Source: Actinomycetes bacterium
GTDB lineage: Bacteria > Actinomycetota > Acidimicrobiia > Acidimicrobiales > SZUA-35
Assembly: GCA_024280015.1 (NCBI GenBank)
Contig: JAJRQY010000014.1
Coordinates: forward strand, 1 to 36,580
DNA length: 36,580 nt
Direction: 5' to 3'
Shown: piece by piece, positions 33,034 through 36,580 of the stretch
How positions within the stretch are numbered: position 1 is the stretch's first letter
Layout: the number at the start of each line of letters is the position of its first letter
The notes under the pieces: generated by a model
What the model was told of the DNA's origin: nothing
Database searches by the model: none
What the model saw: the letters and a program-made list of their open reading frames with translations, nothing else
Position numbers and translations under genes: made by a program

Positions 33034-34232
33034 CTGATTGACCCCGATTTCGAGTTGGCAGAAAGGGCGAGCCTCTCATCGTTGTTGGTGCTGGAAGTAC
33101 CATCGTCAGCTCGACGGTGTTGCAGTGAAGGCACCGAAACAACCCCAGTCTTGACCGCTCCGGTATCCAACGTGCGTCTGGCCATATCACGGGCAAAGGG
33201 GTCTGAGTGAGTCAGATAGCTACGCAACAGCAACCGACCTGGCGCACCGAGACCATCCAACGCCGCACCTGCCGCTCGCCTCACAATCCAGGATCGATCA
33301 CCAAGGCGGTGCCCAATTGCGCCGACCGATCTCGTCATGCCAAGCCGTTCAAGTCCCTCAAGGGCAGCCACCCGCACCCTGGCGTCGGTATCGTCAAGTG
33401 CCTCAATCAGGAGTTCTTCAGCACTAGCACCTCGCCCGCTGATTAGGGCGCGCACTGCCATCTGTCGAATCACCGGGTCCTGATCCTGGCAATGCCTGCG
33501 CAGGGCAAGGGTCAGGCGAGGATCAGACAGGTTGGCGGCAATCTCCAGCACAGACAGAACGTGACCAGGCTGACTGTCCTCAGACCAACTGACCTCAGGC
33601 CCACTGGCACCAGGCCGGGCATGACCTAGCGGCCACTCGTTCAAGAACCGAATGAGATCGGGCACAATGGCCTCACCAACACCGAGCAGGGTTTGCTTGA
33701 TCACCCAAGAAAGACCTGCATCGGCCCCGACCAGCAAGCCAAGGAGTTCTGGCACCAAGGGAGCAGCCTGGTTCGGCGTCATACTCTCGATCGCCCGGGC
33801 CCGGACCAGAGGGTGTCGATCGTTCAGAAACACGGAACGGTCGAAATGGGCATCATCAAGCAGATAGTGAAGTTGGGCCGCTTGAATTCGTCGACGCCAC
33901 CGCCAGCTTCTTGCCCGTCGTCGGATGTGTCGCTCAAGCCCTCGGGTTCTTACCAGCGTGCGAAGTCGTTGAGCGGCCTGACCCTCCAGGTCAAAAGCAA
34001 GGGTCTGGATAACGGCAAGCAACGCTCGAGTTGGCAGCTGGCCTGCGCGTTGGTGAACGATGTTTGCCTCGGCGTCAGATTCGAATAGCAAGACAGCGAG
34101 CACCGCGAGGACACGTTGTTTTCGTCGCTCGATGAGACCAGTGGTGATGTCGAAGATCAGGCCAGCCACAAGGTAGACAATGGTGAGGAGGCCCACAAGC
34201 GACCAAGCAATGGTGAACAGCTGGATTCGCAC
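33030..34232 (-). CDS. Membrane-anchored HEAT-repeat protein
   Basis: A 400-residue protein. One N-terminal membrane segment (FTIAWSLVGLLTIVYLVAGLIF) is followed by an Arg-rich helical part (HIRRRARSWRWRRRIQAAQ) and five or so HEAT repeats (HPLVRARAIESM, DPVIRQMAVRALIS, DARVRVAALEGL, SWIVRRAAGAALDGL, DPFARDMARRTLD). HEAT arrays are protein-binding scaffolds. Its place between a receiver-type regulator and a processive glycosyltransferase, overlapping both, suggests it links the regulator to the synthase at the membrane. GTG 34232 overlaps the upstream stop by one base and follows GGAG at 5 bases; a TTG at 34253 is less likely. Confidence 0.85.
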   Translation of the reverse strand: MRIQLFTIAWSLVGLLTIVYLVAGLIFDITTGLIERRKQRVLAVLAVLLFESDAEANIVHQRAGQLPTRALLAVIQTLAFDLEGQAAQRLRTLVRTRGLERHIRRRARSWRWRRRIQAAQLHYLLDDAHFDRSVFLNDRHPLVRARAIESMTPNQAAPLVPELLGLLVGADAGLSWVIKQTLLGVGEAIVPDLIRFLNEWPLGHARPGASGPEVSWSEDSQPGHVLSVLEIAANLSDPRLTLALRRHCQDQDPVIRQMAVRALISGRGASAEELLIEALDDTDARVRVAALEGLERLGMTRSVGAIGHRLGDRSWIVRRAAGAALDGLGAPGRLLLRSYLTHSDPFARDMARRTLDTGAVKTGVVSVPSLQHRRADDGTSSTNNDERLALSANSKSGSIR

Positions 34233-36166
34233 TAGCGCTCCAAGGCTCGACAAATCCGACGGTGAAGAAGAGGGATGCTTAGTGGTTTCGGAACAAAATC
34301 ATCAATGCCGAGCTCGAACGCCAGCCGCAGCTCCGATTCGCTGGATCGTGGCGATAAGAGGATCACCTTGACCTCAGCCAGTGTCCCCGCCTCCGCCAGC
34401 AGGCGAAGGAAGGCCAGGCCATCGATATCTCGAAGGTCAAGATCCATGAGCACTACCCGGGGCAACGGCCGGTCAGTCTGCCCAGTAAGCAGATCCAAGG
34501 CATCCAGGCCATCGCTCTGATACTCAACCAGCAGACCTCGTCGCTCGAGGCTCGACATAAGCATCTTGGCCACGTTCGGATCTGGGTCCAAGATCAAGAC
34601 GTCGGTCAGGTCTTCCTCTACCTCAACCGCTTCTCCCAAAACCGCTGGCCCTTCACCCCGATCGACCAGGTGAAGAAGCACCTCGCCCCGCTCAAGGGCC
34701 GCGTCCAGAGACCGACCTTCGGTTGGGCATTCCACACAGGCAATAGCTGCGCCAAGTTCATGAAGAGACAGACTCCGGTGGATGTCCGACATTCGCCGGA
34801 CCAGGGTTTGACGCTGAATACCATCAAGAGCAATGATCAGGTGGCGAGCATCGAGGCGGGTGACCACCGCGTCATCTCGAAACTGGTTGACGATGGCCTG
34901 ATCCAGGACCGACGTTGCCTTGGCGTCTTGGCGGTCGAGTCGGACCAGGGCAATGCCGACAGTGGAGCGACGACGACTCGCCCCCTGCAGCATTCGATCA
35001 ATCAAGACAGTGGCGTTCTCCCACGGTTCAACCCGGCGACCGGGAGCCGGGCTGCGGATCGACTCGCTGTCGCCGCGTCGCTCAAGCTTGGCCTTGATTT
35101 GTACCGTCAGCTCATCCAGCTCAGTCTCGGGGCCAACATACATGTCAGCCCCCTTCCGGAGCGCATCGTGGTGCCGTGCACTATCAGCATTTTCATCGAC
35201 AACGACCACGGTGACTGAGCGCAGCGTTGGGTCGGTACGGATGAGACGAAGAATGAGATGACGGTCGGCGGAGGAAGCCATGGACATGTCAGCATGAGGG
35301 GTGAGCACAACTGCTCGAATCTTGTCTGACCGAATGCTGGCGAAGAGATCTGAAAGATCATCCTCAACTCGACAATCCAGGCCGCGCTGTTGGAGCTGCT
35401 CAGCGAGCCACGACGAGCCATGGCCATAGACCCCAACCGTTCGCCCAGCACGGTGACGCAATACACCAATTTGTACCTCGCTCAGAATCTCATCTGGCGT
35501 GGAAGTGCGAGAGTCGAGGATGGTGGTTGCTGCTTGAGCCGCAACAACACGAGTCTCCGGATCCATCTCTTGGAGAACAGCAATGACAGGAAGCGAGGGG
35601 TGACTTTGGCGAATCGACCGAAAAAGGTCCTGGTTTCGGTCAACGTCATGTTTCTCGGGAACAACCACGATCGCAGCAGCTTGAGTTGGCCCGGTGAATA
35701 GCATCTGGTGACGATGACTAACGGACAATCCCCGGTTGCTAGCCGTCCAGATGATTTCATCAACCGTCTCACAAATTGGCCCGATGACGAGCAACTCAAA
35801 TCCAACCCTTGGCACGAGCACAAGATCAGCAACAGTGGAAACAACGGCTGTTCGAGCGTCGTCTAGGAGTGCGGCAATCGCCAGCCCCTCATCAAGCTCG
35901 ACCGAACTACGGTCCAGTATCGCCCCGATTCTCCGCACGAGGTCAGCACTCTCCGCAAAGCCAAGAAGACTCAGCTCACGGGCCACCAGATCACAGTATT
36001 GTCGGGCCTGAGTCAGTTCAGCGGGGGCAAGCGGCCGATCAAAGAGGACCGAAACGATTGCTTCCAACTGACCAAGAGGACGATCCAGCCGGCCATACAG
36101 GCGACCCCAGACATGGTCGAGCAGCTCAGAGACCGGGGTCTCGGGCATGTGGGTAGAGGCTGACAC
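34232..36166 (-). CDS. Multidomain receiver protein with degenerate GGDEF
   Basis: A 644-residue cytosolic signalling protein. Residues 1-95 are helical and HPt-like in length, but no AHxLKG histidine motif is seen. Two receiver-like alpha/beta domains without clear phosphorylation sites follow (about 120-370). Residues ~390-510 resemble a GGDEF fold whose signature is lost (RLDARHLIIAL), so no cyclase activity is expected. The C-terminus (~522-644) is a canonical receiver with Asp527/Asp529, phospho-acceptor Asp575 (VVLMDLDL) and Lys627 (VPKPLS). It is the first gene of the unit with the HEAT protein and GT2 and is a likely input for polysaccharide control. Partner kinase and ligand are unknown. 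ATG 36166 is the start. Confidence 0.85.
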   Translation of the reverse strand: MSASTHMPETPVSELLDHVWGRLYGRLDRPLGQLEAIVSVLFDRPLAPAELTQARQYCDLVARELSLLGFAESADLVRRIGAILDRSSVELDEGLAIAALLDDARTAVVSTVADLVLVPRVGFELLVIGPICETVDEIIWTASNRGLSVSHRHQMLFTGPTQAAAIVVVPEKHDVDRNQDLFRSIRQSHPSLPVIAVLQEMDPETRVVAAQAATTILDSRTSTPDEILSEVQIGVLRHRAGRTVGVYGHGSSWLAEQLQQRGLDCRVEDDLSDLFASIRSDKIRAVVLTPHADMSMASSADRHLILRLIRTDPTLRSVTVVVVDENADSARHHDALRKGADMYVGPETELDELTVQIKAKLERRGDSESIRSPAPGRRVEPWENATVLIDRMLQGASRRRSTVGIALVRLDRQDAKATSVLDQAIVNQFRDDAVVTRLDARHLIIALDGIQRQTLVRRMSDIHRSLSLHELGAAIACVECPTEGRSLDAALERGEVLLHLVDRGEGPAVLGEAVEVEEDLTDVLILDPDPNVAKMLMSSLERRGLLVEYQSDGLDALDLLTGQTDRPLPRVVLMDLDLRDIDGLAFLRLLAEAGTLAEVKVILLSPRSSESELRLAFELGIDDFVPKPLSIPLLHRRICRALER

Positions 36167-36199
36167 TCTTCTCTATCGGACGGCATCACCAAGAATCAC

Positions 36200-36215
36200 T
36201 AGGCCGTTGGGCCTA
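36200..36215. terminator. Small hairpin after the TldE-like gene
   Basis: TAGGCC and GGCCTA pair perfectly around GTTG. It lies in the 95-base gap between the TldE-like stop (36262) and the regulator start (36166), with no U-tract. It may end the upstream transcript; evidence is modest. Confidence 0.4.
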
Positions 36216-36261
36216 ATGGGGCGCGCCGATCCCTAACACAAGCGTTCACCCGGATCTGTAT

Positions 36262-36580
36262 TTAGCTGCTTTCACCCGACATCATGATGTCGGCAACTAC
36301 CAGACTCGGCACCGAAACTCCCGACGGTAGGAATATCTGATCAGAACCGAGCTTCTTGATGTCCAGAAGCATTCGCTGGAGCGAAGAACCAATGGTGCAC
36401 TCGCTCAGGGGTTCCGCCAATTCACCACCTCGAATTGCTCGACCTTCAACCCCAACGGAAAAGTCACCAGAAACCGGATTTACCCCAGAGTGAAGTCCGG
36501 CAAGCGAGAAAACAAGAATCCCGTCCTCAACTCCGCGGATCAAGTCTTGGAGTGTGCCATCGGGTCCTGGTTCAACAGCA
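36262..36580 (-). CDS. TldE/PmbA-type metallopeptidase subunit, C-terminal part only
   Basis: The frame is open to the right edge, so only the last ~105 residues are seen. The pattern VEDGILV, GLHSGVNPVSGDFSVGVEG, IRGGELAEPLSECTI and the ending SVPSLVVADIMMSGES is typical of the C-terminal domain of the TldD/TldE(PmbA) family. TldD and TldE form a protease that unfolds and cuts flexible peptides, for example in maturing modified peptides. TldE lacks the zinc site of TldD; the fragment has no HExxxH, but that region would lie upstream, so TldD cannot be fully excluded. TldD, often adjacent, would lie outside the window. Confidence 0.85.
   Translation of the reverse strand, partial: AVEPGPDGTLQDLIRGVEDGILVFSLAGLHSGVNPVSGDFSVGVEGRAIRGGELAEPLSECTIGSSLQRMLLDIKKLGSDQIFLPSGVSVPSLVVADIMMSGESS

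Overview
The window reads as a chromosomal segment of a moderately high-GC actinobacterium, most likely of the class Acidimicrobiia; that placement is inference. It rests on the actinobacterial block fmdB / galU / moeA(glp) / moaC / glpR next to a tRNA-Ala, a 27-codon gene resembling the actinobacterial ribosomal protein bL37, MocR-type and OmpR-type regulators, and frequent GTG/TTG starts. Genes are tightly packed. No phage, insertion sequence, CRISPR array or rRNA is seen, and no gene-free stretch exceeds 300 bases.

Layout. (1) 1-7200: a DUF4388-GGDEF-EAL protein cut by the left edge, divergent bL37, a phosphohexomutase, a queuosine-salvage glycosylase (Qng1/DUF2419), an unrecognised protein and a stand-alone EAL protein behind a perfect 30-bp palindrome. 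(2) 7193-15050: adenosine kinase, M1 aminopeptidase overlapping a metallophosphoesterase, and a divergent MocR regulator / aminotransferase pair. (3) 14959-20515, all minus strand: a TlpA-like redox lipoprotein, SDR, FAD reductase, Nudix hydrolase, OmpR-type regulator and histidine kinase. (4) 20593-25400: membrane-anchored SUOX-like molybdoenzyme, M23 peptidase, a small HTH plus thiamine-binding pair, a phosphoribosyltransferase and a lone receiver protein. (5) 25532-31620: tRNA-Ala, glpR, moaC, moaA, moeA/glp, galU, then divergent FmdB-like and SAF-domain genes. (6) 31639-36166: three overlapping minus-strand genes (receiver/degenerate-GGDEF regulator, HEAT-repeat membrane protein, processive GT2) that look like a polysaccharide-synthesis module. 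(7) A TldE/PmbA-type protein cut by the right edge.

The most notable feature is at 19772-20515. A TlpA/DsbE-like exported lipoprotein is interrupted by one in-frame TGA exactly where the first cysteine of the CxxC motif belongs (U-P-S-C). The frame continues intact to the end of the fold, and a perfect 7-bp stem-loop follows the TGA, as expected for a bacterial SECIS. I read it as a selenoprotein. It is divergent from a molybdoenzyme, and the window also carries molybdenum-cofactor genes.

Other themes are cyclic-di-GMP-related proteins whose GGDEF domains are degenerate, a FmdB zinc ribbon missing its second CxxC, and an unusual number of short perfect tandem repeats in linkers and at gene edges.
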